Source of the DNA: Micavibrio sp. UBA2705
Lineage (GTDB): Bacteria; Pseudomonadota; Alphaproteobacteria; Micavibrionales; Micavibrionaceae
Assembly: GCA_002354205.1 (NCBI GenBank)
Contig: DELD01000033.1
Span: 1-24,161, forward strand
Direction of reading: 5' to 3'
Length of the DNA: 24,161 nucleotides
Below the pieces are notes generated by a model. That model was not told the DNA's origin. It saw only the letters and a program-made list of their open reading frames with translations, and did no database searches. Below are positions 16,352 through 24,087 of the stretch, in pieces. A program made the translations under genes and the position numbers. Numbering within the stretch: the stretch's first letter is position 1; each line of letters begins with the position of its first letter.

Positions 16352-17842
16352 TTGAAGAAAGTACTCAAAACCAAAGACGTAGAAAAAGCCTATTTAACAA
16401 TAGAGCGACTGTATAATGAATCTGTATCCTTCCTGACAGATAACTTTGTTGAATTTACCAAGGGTAAAACCTTTAAGGATAAGGTGCGCGCCTTTTACCC
16501 GTATGTGCGCATAGATGTAAAAACGGCAAATAGAAGCGATACCCGATATTCATACGGTTTCGCATCGCGTCCCGGTGCGTTTATGACGACAATTACGCGT
16601 CCTGATTTATTTGATTATTATTACCGCGAACAATTCACACAGCTAATTAAAAATCATGACACCCCGATTGAAATTGGTATTTCTGATGTTGAAATTCCGC
16701 TGCATTTCGCGCTGGGGGAAGGTTTTCACCTTGAAGATACGCTAAGCGAAAAACAAATGGAGGCGCTGCCTTATTTGTTCACGCAACCTAATTTGGATGA
16801 TATGGATGATTCCATTGCGAATGGCACGTTTTATAAGGCTGTCGGCGCGGAGAATCCTTTGGCTTTGTTTCAAGCCTCGCGCGTTGATCTAAGCTTGCTG
16901 CGCCTTAAGCACTATACAGCAACTCTTGCAGAGCATTTTCAGAACTATGTGATTTTTACTAACTATCAGTTTTACATTGATGAGTTCGTAAAAATCGGAC
17001 AAGAGCTCATGGCACAGACGGATGACCCGAAAAAGCGCGCCGAAAGCGAAGTATATAGCAGCTTTGTCGAGCCTGGTAACAAGGTAACGGTCAATAAGAA
17101 CTTCAAAATCAAAGGCGAAGAGGATGAGGAGGGGACGCTGCTTGCGCGGATGCCGCAAATGCCCGCTTATCATTTGAAGCGCCCTGATGGTTCAGGTATT
17201 ACGATGGTCAATATTGGTGTTGGCCCATCTAATGCAAAAACCATTACCGACCATATCGCCGTATTGCGCCCCCATGCATGGTTAATGCTTGGGCATTGCG
17301 CGGGGCTGAGAAACTCACAAAGCATGGGGGACTATGTGCTTGCGCATGGTTATTTGCGTGAAGACCACGTGCTTGACCAAGATTTAGACCCGACAATACC
17401 AATACCGGCCCTTTCTGAAATTCAAGTCGCCCTAGAGCAAGCTGTATCAGAGATTACAGGGCATCAAGGTTATGACTTAAAGAAGCTTATGCGTACAGGA
17501 ACGGTCGCTACAATTGATGACCGTAATTGGGAACTGCGCCCTGCGATTAAGCAGAATAGAAAGCTTTCGCAAAGCCGCGCTATCGCATTGGACATGGAAT
17601 CAGGTACCATTGCCGCGAATGGCTTCAGATTTCGCGTTCCGTATGGCACGCTGCTTTGCGTTTCTGATAAGCCGTTGCATGGGCAGCTTAAGTTACCTGG
17701 CATGGCAGAAAACTTTTACCGTCAGCGCGTTGAACAACATTTACAGATAGGCTTGCTCACCATGTCGCTGCTGCGAGAAATTGGCCCCGCAAGGCTGCAC
17801 AGCCGCAAGCTGCGTTCATTTTATGAAGTGGCATTCCAATAA
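16352..17842 (+). CDS. amn: AMP nucleosidase
   Basis: Hydrolyses AMP to adenine and ribose 5-phosphate in the cytosol, adjusting the adenylate pool. The 496 residues compare with 484 in E. coli Amn. The N-terminal half is the Amn-specific regulatory domain (about 1-260, including FASRPGAFMTTITRP). The C-terminal half is the PNP/UDP phosphorylase fold with GHCAGLRNSQSMGDYVLAHG (about 314-333), and ALDMESGTIAANG with D414/E416 in the catalytic position. The start is a TTG: AAGAGGG (16341-16347) lies four bases upstream and no in-frame ATG comes before residue 78, deep in the domain. A charged insert EDEEGTLL near 257-264 separates the two halves. A good terminator follows 37 bases after the stop. 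Confidence 0.95.
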   Translation: MKKVLKTKDVEKAYLTIERLYNESVSFLTDNFVEFTKGKTFKDKVRAFYPYVRIDVKTANRSDTRYSYGFASRPGAFMTTITRPDLFDYYYREQFTQLIKNHDTPIEIGISDVEIPLHFALGEGFHLEDTLSEKQMEALPYLFTQPNLDDMDDSIANGTFYKAVGAENPLALFQASRVDLSLLRLKHYTATLAEHFQNYVIFTNYQFYIDEFVKIGQELMAQTDDPKKRAESEVYSSFVEPGNKVTVNKNFKIKGEEDEEGTLLARMPQMPAYHLKRPDGSGITMVNIGVGPSNAKTITDHIAVLRPHAWLMLGHCAGLRNSQSMGDYVLAHGYLREDHVLDQDLDPTIPIPALSEIQVALEQAVSEITGHQGYDLKKLMRTGTVATIDDRNWELRPAIKQNRKLSQSRAIALDMESGTIAANGFRFRVPYGTLLCVSDKPLHGQLKLPGMAENFYRQRVEQHLQIGLLTMSLLREIGPARLHSRKLRSFYEVAFQ

Positions 17843-17878
17843 GGGGGGGCGAGATTATCCTGTCCAGCTAAAAATAAC

Positions 17879-17915
17879 AAAGGCCGCATCAGCTTCATCG
17901 CGATGCGGCCTTTTT
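17879..17915 (+). terminator. Intrinsic terminator after amn
   Basis: A 12-bp perfect stem, AAAGGCCGCATC (17879-17890) with GATGCGGCCTTT (17902-17913), encloses an 11-base loop and ends in five T on the plus strand. The reverse strand has a poorer, interrupted T-tract, but it may also stop sppA transcripts arriving from the right. Confidence 0.88.
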
Positions 17916-17937
17916 AATGTTCTGTGAGTATTACGTT

Positions 17938-19905
17938 TTAACGCAGTGGGTTTGGCGTGTAGACGCTAATATTTTGCTGATATGCAAGCTCTTTATGCAT
18001 ATCCATTAACGTCTTTACAGGGCTGTCCGCCATGACGCTGTTTAAGGTTTGCATGTTTTCGTTGCTGGTTACTAAATTACCTACAGAAACGCCAAGCAAA
18101 GACATGACCGCATTGAGGCCAGCTTGTGGGCTCGGTAGGACCCTGATGCCAGCTTCTTTCGCGCTGTCGTGACCAAGGTCTTTTGCCGCCCAAAGCAGCG
18201 CAGCATCAAGTCCGCCAATGGAATCGACAAGTTTGTTCTCTAAGGCGCGTTTGCCGCTCCACACGCGTCCGCGTGCGACTTCATTAGCGCTTGAATAACT
18301 TAAGTTACGCCCATCGGCTACGCGGCTGACAAAGGCATCATATATAGTGTCCATCATCGCGTTGTAACGTTCTCTTCCCGTGGGGGTGAGCGGGGTATTT
18401 GCCGACATGATGCTCGCATTTTCCGCAGTGCTGATAGCGTCCCAATTTACAAAGGCGTTCGCCCATAAATCTTCTAAGTTAAATTTAGCGCCAATAACGC
18501 CAATTGAACCTGTGATGGTCATTTTATTTGCAAAAATATGATCCGCGGCGCTCGCGATCCAATAGCCGCCAGATGCTGCCATGCTGCCCATAGAAACGAC
18601 AACGCGTTTGCCTTCAGCTTTGGCGCGTTCAAGGGCGCGGCGTACAGTTTCGGATGCTTGCGGTGATCCGCCGGGGCTGTCGATGCGCAAAACAATGGTT
18701 TTCACGCCATCATCAAACGCCGCATCGTAAATCCATTCTGCAAGACGGTCAGCGGCGATGATGTTGGAGTTTCCTAAATCAATACCGTGATTTTTAGGTG
18801 CGTATTGTGCAATGGGGCCTTGCGCAAAAATCAGCGCTATTTCGCCTGTTTGCTTTTCACCATGGCCTAATTGATCTTTTGCCATTTGTGAAAGAATTTG
18901 CAGTGGGCTAATAATGCCATGCGTTTTATAGGTGTTATACTGATCGAGGCCCAAATATGGGATAAGCTTGTCTTTTGTACCGCCAAGGCGTTCGTTAAGT
19001 TCATGAACAAGCTCATCGCCATAGGCGAGGCGGTCAATTAACTTCGCGTCAAGGGCCTCTTGGTCGGTTAACAGCCCCATATTCACATAGCCTTCGAAAA
19101 TATTCGCATCAATGCTGCGGCTATCGGTAATGGCTTTAGTCATTGTATCATGGAAGTCCCCGAATAAAGCGCCCATGGCTTCACGGCTCTCTGGGCTCAT
19201 ATCTTCGCGAATCAAATTATCCATCGCGGATTTATATTCTTTACGCTTGAAAACATCGGCTTTTACGCCAGCCCAATCCAACGCTTTTTTGAGATAAGGT
19301 TGCTCCGCATAAAAACCTGTTAAGGACAGCGTGCCGACGGGCTGCATCCAAATTTCATCAAAAGCTGAAGCAAGGTAGTAACTGGTTAAGCCCACGCTGA
19401 GTGCGTCATAGGATGGCGCATAAATAATTGTCGGTTTTGCGCTGGTTTTAAAGTCAATAATCGCCGCGCGGAGCTCGGCAAGCTGTGATGGGGCGTAGCT
19501 ACCAGCGCGCAGTTCTAAAACAAAGGCGCTGATGCTTTCATCATTCTTTGCGGTTCTTAGTGCATTGATAATTTCGTATAAGGATGCTTTGGACACGCCA
19601 AATGCGGCAAGAACAGGGTCTTTTTGCGGCTTTTCTGGAATGTTGTCTTTAAGCGTCATTTGCAGCACAATTTGGGCAGGTAGCTCAACAGGCTTTGTTT
19701 TTGAAAAGAAACTCAGTGTAAGGCTTGAGACGACTGTGCTGAGAATAATGACCAAGCCGAGTATCGTACACATCTTAATAAAAAGGCGGCCAACCCAACG
19801 CAGCGCGGCAAAAACGCGAGATTTTGGCTGGGGGCTTGGCGCTGTTTGCGGGGCGGCTGTGTAAAATAAATTCTTTTTCGTAAGACGTCTGCCGTTAAAC
19901 TTCAT
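17938..19905 (-). CDS. sppA: Signal peptide peptidase SppA, 67K type
   Basis: A membrane-bound serine protease that degrades cleaved signal peptides. The 655 residues and tandem S49 domains match the long 'protease IV' form. An N-terminal cytosolic stretch of about 38 residues is followed by one membrane segment (about 42-66). The N-terminal S49 repeat supplies the general-base lysine K225 in EYKSAMD. The C-terminal repeat supplies the nucleophile S445 in MGSMAASGGYWIAS, preceded by LRIDSPGGS (407-414). Both catalytic residues are therefore intact. The ribosome site AAAGGGT lies about 6 bases before the ATG. It is divergent from the S12 hydrolase gene and convergent with amn, with a terminator between. 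Confidence 0.96.
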   Translation of the reverse strand: MKFNGRRLTKKNLFYTAAPQTAPSPQPKSRVFAALRWVGRLFIKMCTILGLVIILSTVVSSLTLSFFSKTKPVELPAQIVLQMTLKDNIPEKPQKDPVLAAFGVSKASLYEIINALRTAKNDESISAFVLELRAGSYAPSQLAELRAAIIDFKTSAKPTIIYAPSYDALSVGLTSYYLASAFDEIWMQPVGTLSLTGFYAEQPYLKKALDWAGVKADVFKRKEYKSAMDNLIREDMSPESREAMGALFGDFHDTMTKAITDSRSIDANIFEGYVNMGLLTDQEALDAKLIDRLAYGDELVHELNERLGGTKDKLIPYLGLDQYNTYKTHGIISPLQILSQMAKDQLGHGEKQTGEIALIFAQGPIAQYAPKNHGIDLGNSNIIAADRLAEWIYDAAFDDGVKTIVLRIDSPGGSPQASETVRRALERAKAEGKRVVVSMGSMAASGGYWIASAADHIFANKMTITGSIGVIGAKFNLEDLWANAFVNWDAISTAENASIMSANTPLTPTGRERYNAMMDTIYDAFVSRVADGRNLSYSSANEVARGRVWSGKRALENKLVDSIGGLDAALLWAAKDLGHDSAKEAGIRVLPSPQAGLNAVMSLLGVSVGNLVTSNENMQTLNSVMADSPVKTLMDMHKELAYQQNISVYTPNPLR

Positions 19906-19943
19906 AGTAAACCCTTTGCAAAAGCGTAATAAAACATTAATCT

Positions 19944-19972
19944 TATATATGATAAAAAGGAGGGGCTGTCTA
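19944..19972 (-). promoter_or_regulatory. Probable sppA promoter
   Basis: On the minus strand TAGACA (complement of 19967-19972) is followed after a 17-base spacer by TATATA (19944-19949), about 38 bases upstream of the sppA ATG. Spacing is ideal and the -35 box has one mismatch. Confidence 0.45.
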
Positions 19973-20042
19973 GTGAGGGGGCTTTTCTCTTTTACCCTAT
20001 ATAGCCTGTGTAAATAAATAGTAGAATGAGAGCGCTGCTAAA

Positions 20043-21689
20043 GTGACGTTACGACCCATTGAAATTGAAAACCCATCTAACCCGTTAGTTGAAAACCTCG
20101 CGCAAAAGCTTGAACAGCAATGCAGTGCGGGCTATGCATTGGCTGTGATAAAAGATGGCGTGACGATCCACAAACAGCATTATGGTGCGGCGGATGTCGC
20201 TCATAAGGTTGAGGTCAGCGCCGATACGAAATTCCCGATCGCTTCAATCAGTAAAATTTACACCGCGATTATTTTACATCACCTTGCCAAAGAAAATATG
20301 ATTGAGCTTGATAAGCCATTAAATCATTATGTGCCTGAAACCGAAGGCGCGGGCAGTGCTTCGCTACGCGCTGTGCTGTCGATGACTTCAGGGCTTTGTG
20401 ATGCGTTTGAAGTATTCATGCTTTCTGGCGCAAGTAATTTGACAACCCATAAAATCGAGGAACATTTCTTAGCAGAGCAGATCTTCCTCGCCGAAGGAAA
20501 AAGCTATAAAGACCATTTTATTTATAGTAACTCAGCTTATATTTTCTTGGCCCAACTGATTGAAAATGTTACCGGAAAGCCATATGAATCCGTGTTGAAA
20601 GAAGTGATCTTTGAACCGCTAGGCCTTAAAGATACAGATTATTTCGATGGGCGCTGGCGCGTTGTCGAAAACTTAGCCACACCAAACGTCCATGACGCAG
20701 ATGGTGAAGAGGCGGGGCCAGAAAACTATATTGGACGTTTCTTCCGTAACATGGCAGGGGCAGGGCATCTCGCCGCAACATTGGATGATATGGTGGTTTT
20801 TGCCAAAGCGTTATCTGGCTTTAAATTATGCGGCGTAAACATCAATGATATGCTGAAAAAACCAAGCCTGATTGGTGAAACGCCAAGCTTCTATGGGCAT
20901 GGCTTACAATCCGTACCCTTAAATAACCGTTTTACGATGATCGGCCATAATGGTTCATATCATGGTATTAAAACGGCCTTGTTTGTTGAGCCGAAAACCA
21001 AGAGCATTGTTGTCTTGCTATCTAATGATAATGATATTGATGCTGTGAAATGGGCGGTTGATTTTTTGGCGGCTGCAAGCGGTGAAGACTTGGCATTTAA
21101 AGTCCTTGCTGATGGCGTGAAAGATGCCGAAAATGTACAAGATGAAGCGTGGCTTTGCCCTGAAACGGGGCTTGGGGTTACGCTTTACCGTGATAATCAT
21201 TTGCGTCAGGTGGAAATTTTTGGCGATAAGAAAGATTTAATCTTCCTCGGTGAAGATAAATATATGGTGCCATATGCCGTCGCGCCCATATTCTTAACGC
21301 GCAATGACGCGGAAAATTACACATTAAATATTGGGGGCATAGCACATAAGTTGCAACCCGCACAAAGCTTTGCCGAAGCGCCGAAAAACTTCATGGAATA
21401 TGTTGGGCGTTATAAGAACCCGAACTCTGAAATTGAAAATCATATTAAGTCTGATTTTAAAGGCGGTCTGAATATACAATTTGGCGGTGTTTTTAATGCG
21501 ATTGAAGATGCGCCGCTACGCCCGCTAGCCAAAGATTATTTCAGCTGCGAGATTACCGAATATAATGGTGCGCCGCTAAGTATTTATGTGCGTTTTGAGC
21601 GTGAACAATTTTCGCAGATGATTTCAGGTTATTCCATTCACGCAATGCGTGTGCCGTCATTAACATTTAGGCGCTTAAAAACAGTTTAA
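20043..21689 (+). CDS. S12-family serine hydrolase, D-aminopeptidase/beta-lactamase-like
   Basis: A 548-residue penicillin-recognising-fold hydrolase. Catalytic motifs are intact: SISK (S68, K71), YSN (Y161, N163) and HNG (H302-G304). Residues 1-350 form the class C-like catalytic domain, and about 200 further residues look like beta-rich lipocalin-like C-terminal domains. The spacing of motifs, total length and lack of any signal peptide resemble the cytoplasmic D-aminopeptidase (DAP) of Ochrobactrum more than an exported beta-lactamase. Substrate is inferred only; esterase or peptidase on D-amino acid or other small substrates is plausible. The GTG start has no clear ribosome site, but no in-frame ATG occurs before residue 86. 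An imperfect stem-loop spans the stop codon. Bases 21023-21107 reappear inverted at the right end of the window. Confidence 0.88.
   Translation: MTLRPIEIENPSNPLVENLAQKLEQQCSAGYALAVIKDGVTIHKQHYGAADVAHKVEVSADTKFPIASISKIYTAIILHHLAKENMIELDKPLNHYVPETEGAGSASLRAVLSMTSGLCDAFEVFMLSGASNLTTHKIEEHFLAEQIFLAEGKSYKDHFIYSNSAYIFLAQLIENVTGKPYESVLKEVIFEPLGLKDTDYFDGRWRVVENLATPNVHDADGEEAGPENYIGRFFRNMAGAGHLAATLDDMVVFAKALSGFKLCGVNINDMLKKPSLIGETPSFYGHGLQSVPLNNRFTMIGHNGSYHGIKTALFVEPKTKSIVVLLSNDNDIDAVKWAVDFLAAASGEDLAFKVLADGVKDAENVQDEAWLCPETGLGVTLYRDNHLRQVEIFGDKKDLIFLGEDKYMVPYAVAPIFLTRNDAENYTLNIGGIAHKLQPAQSFAEAPKNFMEYVGRYKNPNSEIENHIKSDFKGGLNIQFGGVFNAIEDAPLRPLAKDYFSCEITEYNGAPLSIYVRFEREQFSQMISGYSIHAMRVPSLTFRRLKTV
21023..21107 (+). 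repeat. Source copy of 85-bp perfect inverted repeat
   Basis: This segment inside the serine hydrolase gene is in its natural coding context: the reading frame is continuous on both sides. Its exact reverse complement forms the last 85 bases of the window (24077-24161). The match was followed base by base and breaks at 21108/24076. Confidence 0.97.
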
Positions 21690-21697
21690 ACGCCTAA
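21667..21697. other. Stem-loop spanning the serine hydrolase stop codon
   Basis: TTAGGCG (21667-21673) pairs with CGCCTAA (21691-21697). An inner TTAAA/TTTAA stem follows after one C/A mismatch, and the loop is AACAG. The TAA stop (21687-21689) is inside the right arm. No T-run follows on either strand, so it may be a weak terminator or mRNA 3'-end structure between the convergent genes. Confidence 0.45.
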
Positions 21698-21729
21698 TAT
21701 AAATCTAAGATCAATAATGTTTATTGTGT

Positions 21730-22200
21730 TTACTCTATCGGAATGCCCGGTAGATTTTTCGCGTTACGCATCACCATTGATGAACGTACAGAATCAACAT
21801 TTGGCGCGGATGTAAGTTCATTTGAAATGAAGTTTTGATACTCTTCCCAAGCTTTCGCAACAATGCGCAGTAAGAAATCAGTTTCACCAGAAACCAAATA
21901 ACATTCTCTGACAAGGCTCCATTGCCCGACAAGTTCTTCAAAAGCGCGTAAGTCTTTATCTGTCTGTGATGCTAATTTGACACTAGCAAACACGGATATG
22001 CCAAAGCCGAGCGACGCGCTGTCAATATCGGCGTGATAGCCTTTAATAATGCCCGCATCTTCCAGTGCGTTAACACGGCGCAGGCATGGCGGTGCGGATA
22101 TACCGGCTTTTTTCGCAAGCTCAACATTTGTAATGCGCCCACTACTTTGTAGGGTTTCCAAAATGGTCTTATCAATTTTATCTAATTTTTTGTTACTCAT
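21730..22200 (-). CDS. Lrp/AsnC family transcriptional regulator
   Basis: A 156-residue DNA-binding regulator of the feast/famine type, usually responding to amino acids as octamers. The N-terminal winged HTH is at about 5-65 (LDKIDKTILETLQ, then GRITNVELAKKAGISAPPCL with recognition residues, then RRVNALEDAGIIKGY). The C-terminal RAM ligand-binding domain is at about 70-145, with the characteristic VRECYLVSGETDFLLRI. Full length and intact. The ligand and targets are not known. It is convergent with the S12 hydrolase and divergent from the ELM1-like gene, and members of this family often control themselves and the divergent neighbour. The ribosome site is weak (AAGG 14 bases upstream). Confidence 0.95.
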   Translation of the reverse strand: MSNKKLDKIDKTILETLQSSGRITNVELAKKAGISAPPCLRRVNALEDAGIIKGYHADIDSASLGFGISVFASVKLASQTDKDLRAFEELVGQWSLVRECYLVSGETDFLLRIVAKAWEEYQNFISNELTSAPNVDSVRSSMVMRNAKNLPGIPIE

Positions 22201-22252
22201 TGTATGGATAATGCCTTGTTAAATGAATGCGTTTGTAATGATTTGTAGTAAT

Positions 22253-22281
22253 ATTATAAATTCGATTATAGTTTTGAACAA
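22253..22281 (-). promoter_or_regulatory. Probable promoter of the Lrp/AsnC gene
   Basis: On the minus strand a perfect TATAAT (complement of 22253-22258) lies 17 bases downstream of TTGTTC (complement of 22276-22281), about 53 bases from the start codon. The surrounding 236-base spacer (22201-22436) is strongly AT-rich, as expected for an autoregulated Lrp-type operator region, and holds no gene that I can see. Confidence 0.55.
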
Positions 22282-22421
22282 TTATTATTTGTTTAATATT
22301 CAGAATTATCTATAGCGTGCAGTGCAATAAAACTCAACTGGCAATTAAAATTTTCTAGCGGCTTTTACGATAAATAATTGGAAATCATTACCCGCAACGC
22401 TTAAACTACGTGACGTATGAT

Positions 22422-22425
22422 GGAG
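22422..22425 (+). promoter_or_regulatory. Ribosome-binding site that decides the ELM1-like start
   Basis: GGAG lies 11 bases before the ATG at 22437. The longer frame beginning at the GTG at 22410 would place this site inside the coding region with nothing comparable upstream, so the ATG at 22437 is chosen. Confidence 0.55.
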
Positions 22426-22436
22426 TTACGATAAAG

Positions 22437-23438
22437 ATGATGAATATTTGGGTTTTAACAGAAGGCATTGCCGGCACAGAAAATCAATGCCTTGGCGTTG
22501 CCGAAGCTTTGCAACGTAATTTGTCTATACCCATCAATATCACAACATTTCGTTTAAAGTTGAAACAGCCTTGGAAAATGCTGCAGCCTTATATTGGCTT
22601 TGTGGGGAGCCATATTTATGACATGAACGCAGATGAAATGCCCGCTGCGCCATGGCCGCAGCTAGTCATAGCATCGGGACGCAAAGCCATTGCGAGCGCA
22701 TTGCATATAAAAAAACAAAGCCAAGGCAAAACATGCGTGGTTAATTTACAAGACCCACGCTGGGCGGCGGCAAAGTTTGATTTAGTCGCCGTGCCGTTCC
22801 ATGATAAATATCGCGGCAAGAATGTCTTGGTTACGCATGGCGCGCCCAACCGCGTGAGCGTAGCAAAGCTAAATGAAGAACGCGGAAAGTGGTCGCTGCC
22901 AAGCGCGTGGGGAGCAGGCGCGGATGTTAAGCGTGAAAATGTAGCTTTCCTCATTGGCGGTAAAAGCAAAGCCTATGATTTTACGCAGGCTACAGCGGCT
23001 GATATTATTGCGATGATTAAGCGCCTTTCAGCGAATAAATATAACGTCATGGTCACAGCGTCGCGTCGCACGGGTGAGGATAACTATGCCGCTTTGTGTG
23101 ATGGGCTGGGTGGCGTGCCAAATGTCTATTTTTGGGATGGCGCAGGCTATAACCCTTATTTTGCTTATCTTGCCCATGCGGATCATATTATCGTCACACC
23201 TGACAGCGCTTCAATGCTTTCAGAAGCGGCAAGCACAGGCAAAGCGGTTTATCGCCTCGACTTGCAAGGTGGCAATGCAAAGTTTAAACGCTTCCATGAC
23301 CATATGGAGAATATAGGCGCAGTTAAAGCTTTGTCCTTAGATGACAGCGTTTTGAACTTCACGCCGCGCATGGTTTTAAATGATGCGGCGCTGGTCAGTG
23401 AAAAAATCAGCGCATTAATCGCAGAAAAACAGGGCTAA
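22437..23438 (+). CDS. Mitochondrial fission ELM1-like protein (DUF1022)
   Basis: A 333-residue cytosolic protein of the ELM1 family. The family is named after a plant protein that recruits dynamin to mitochondria; the role of bacterial members is unsettled. The hallmark N-terminus WVLTEGIAGTENQCLGVAEAL is present, as are SGRKAI, VNLQDPRW, VAVPFHDKY, VTHGAPNRV, IGGKSKAYDF, TASRRTG and VTPDSASMLSEA. The layout resembles a GT-B glycosyltransferase, with a C-terminal nucleotide-sugar-like pocket around the PDSASMLSEA segment, so a transferase role in envelope sugar chemistry is a reasonable inference. Start at the ATG at 22437 or the immediately following ATG. The gene is divergent from the Lrp regulator and 124 bases upstream of trxB. 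Confidence 0.9.
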   Translation: MMNIWVLTEGIAGTENQCLGVAEALQRNLSIPINITTFRLKLKQPWKMLQPYIGFVGSHIYDMNADEMPAAPWPQLVIASGRKAIASALHIKKQSQGKTCVVNLQDPRWAAAKFDLVAVPFHDKYRGKNVLVTHGAPNRVSVAKLNEERGKWSLPSAWGAGADVKRENVAFLIGGKSKAYDFTQATAADIIAMIKRLSANKYNVMVTASRRTGEDNYAALCDGLGGVPNVYFWDGAGYNPYFAYLAHADHIIVTPDSASMLSEAASTGKAVYRLDLQGGNAKFKRFHDHMENIGAVKALSLDDSVLNFTPRMVLNDAALVSEKISALIAEKQG

Positions 23439-23500
23439 CCCCTTGCGCGGCTACGTTAGCGGCGTTATGTGTAGTTCATCACCATTTGAAATTTAATCTA

Positions 23501-23526
23501 TGCACCCCATATCAATAAAGGGTGCA
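23501..23526. other. Stem-loop upstream of trxB
   Basis: TGCACCC (23501-23507) pairs perfectly with GGGTGCA (23520-23526) across a 12-base AT-rich loop. It lies 62 bases after the ELM1-like stop and 36 bases before the trxB start, with no T-run. It could be a leader structure of trxB or a weak terminator of the preceding gene. Confidence 0.4.
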
Positions 23527-23562
23527 AGCGTATCTGTGAAGATTTAAGGAAAGAGATAGTTT

Positions 23563-24087
23563 ATGTCGACAAAGCATTACACAAAAGTTCTTATCATTGG
23601 TTCTGGCCCTGCGGGCTATACAGCGGCGATTTACGCTGCGCGCGCAAACTTAGAACCGATCCTTGTTTCTGGTGATAAACCAGGCGGTCAGCTGACGATC
23701 ACAACCGATGTTGAAAATTACCCAGGTTTTGCTGATCCTATCCAAGGCCCGTGGCTGATGGAGCAAATGAAAGCGCAAGCAGAAAATGTTGGTACGAAAC
23801 TTATTTCTGCTATGGTTAAAGACGTTGATTTTTCAAACCGCCCGTTTAAAGCTGTGGCTGATAATGGTGATGAGATCGAAGCTGAAACTGTTGTTATCAG
23901 CACGGGCGCAACGGCGCGCTGGCTTGGTACAGAAGGCGAAGAGAAATATCGTGGTTTTGGCGTTTCTGCCTGCGCGACATGTGATGGATTCTTTTATCGT
24001 AACCGCGAAGTCGCCGTCATTGGCGGCGGTAACAGCGCCGTTGAAGAAGCCTTATTCCTGACAAATTTCGCAAGTAAAGGACTTTAA
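23563..24087 (+). CDS. trxB: Thioredoxin reductase, N-terminal half (cut off by a chimeric junction)
   Basis: NADPH-dependent flavoenzyme that reduces thioredoxin in the cytosol. The frame as read is 174 residues against about 315-330 for the family. The FAD-binding GSGPAGYTAAIYAARA is at 13-28, GGQLTITTDVENYPGF at 41-56, the redox-active CATC at 137-140, and the NADPH-binding GGGNSAVEEA at 154-163. The natural protein runs to K172 (codon 24076-24078). At this point the family continues with a Val/basic segment leading to HRR. Instead the sequence switches at about 24077-24080 to the inverted 85-bp segment, which adds G-L and a stop at 24085-24087. Thus the stop is not native and the gene should be treated as partial at its 3' end. 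AAGAGA/AAGGA just upstream supports the ATG. Confidence 0.93.
   Translation: MSTKHYTKVLIIGSGPAGYTAAIYAARANLEPILVSGDKPGGQLTITTDVENYPGFADPIQGPWLMEQMKAQAENVGTKLISAMVKDVDFSNRPFKAVADNGDEIEAETVVISTGATARWLGTEGEEKYRGFGVSACATCDGFFYRNREVAVIGGGNSAVEEALFLTNFASKGL

Noticed and set aside
22410..22436. GTG start at 22410 for the ELM1-like gene
   Set aside because: The GGAG ribosome site at 22422-22425 fits the ATG at 22437, and the family's conserved N-terminus begins at WVLTEG just after it.
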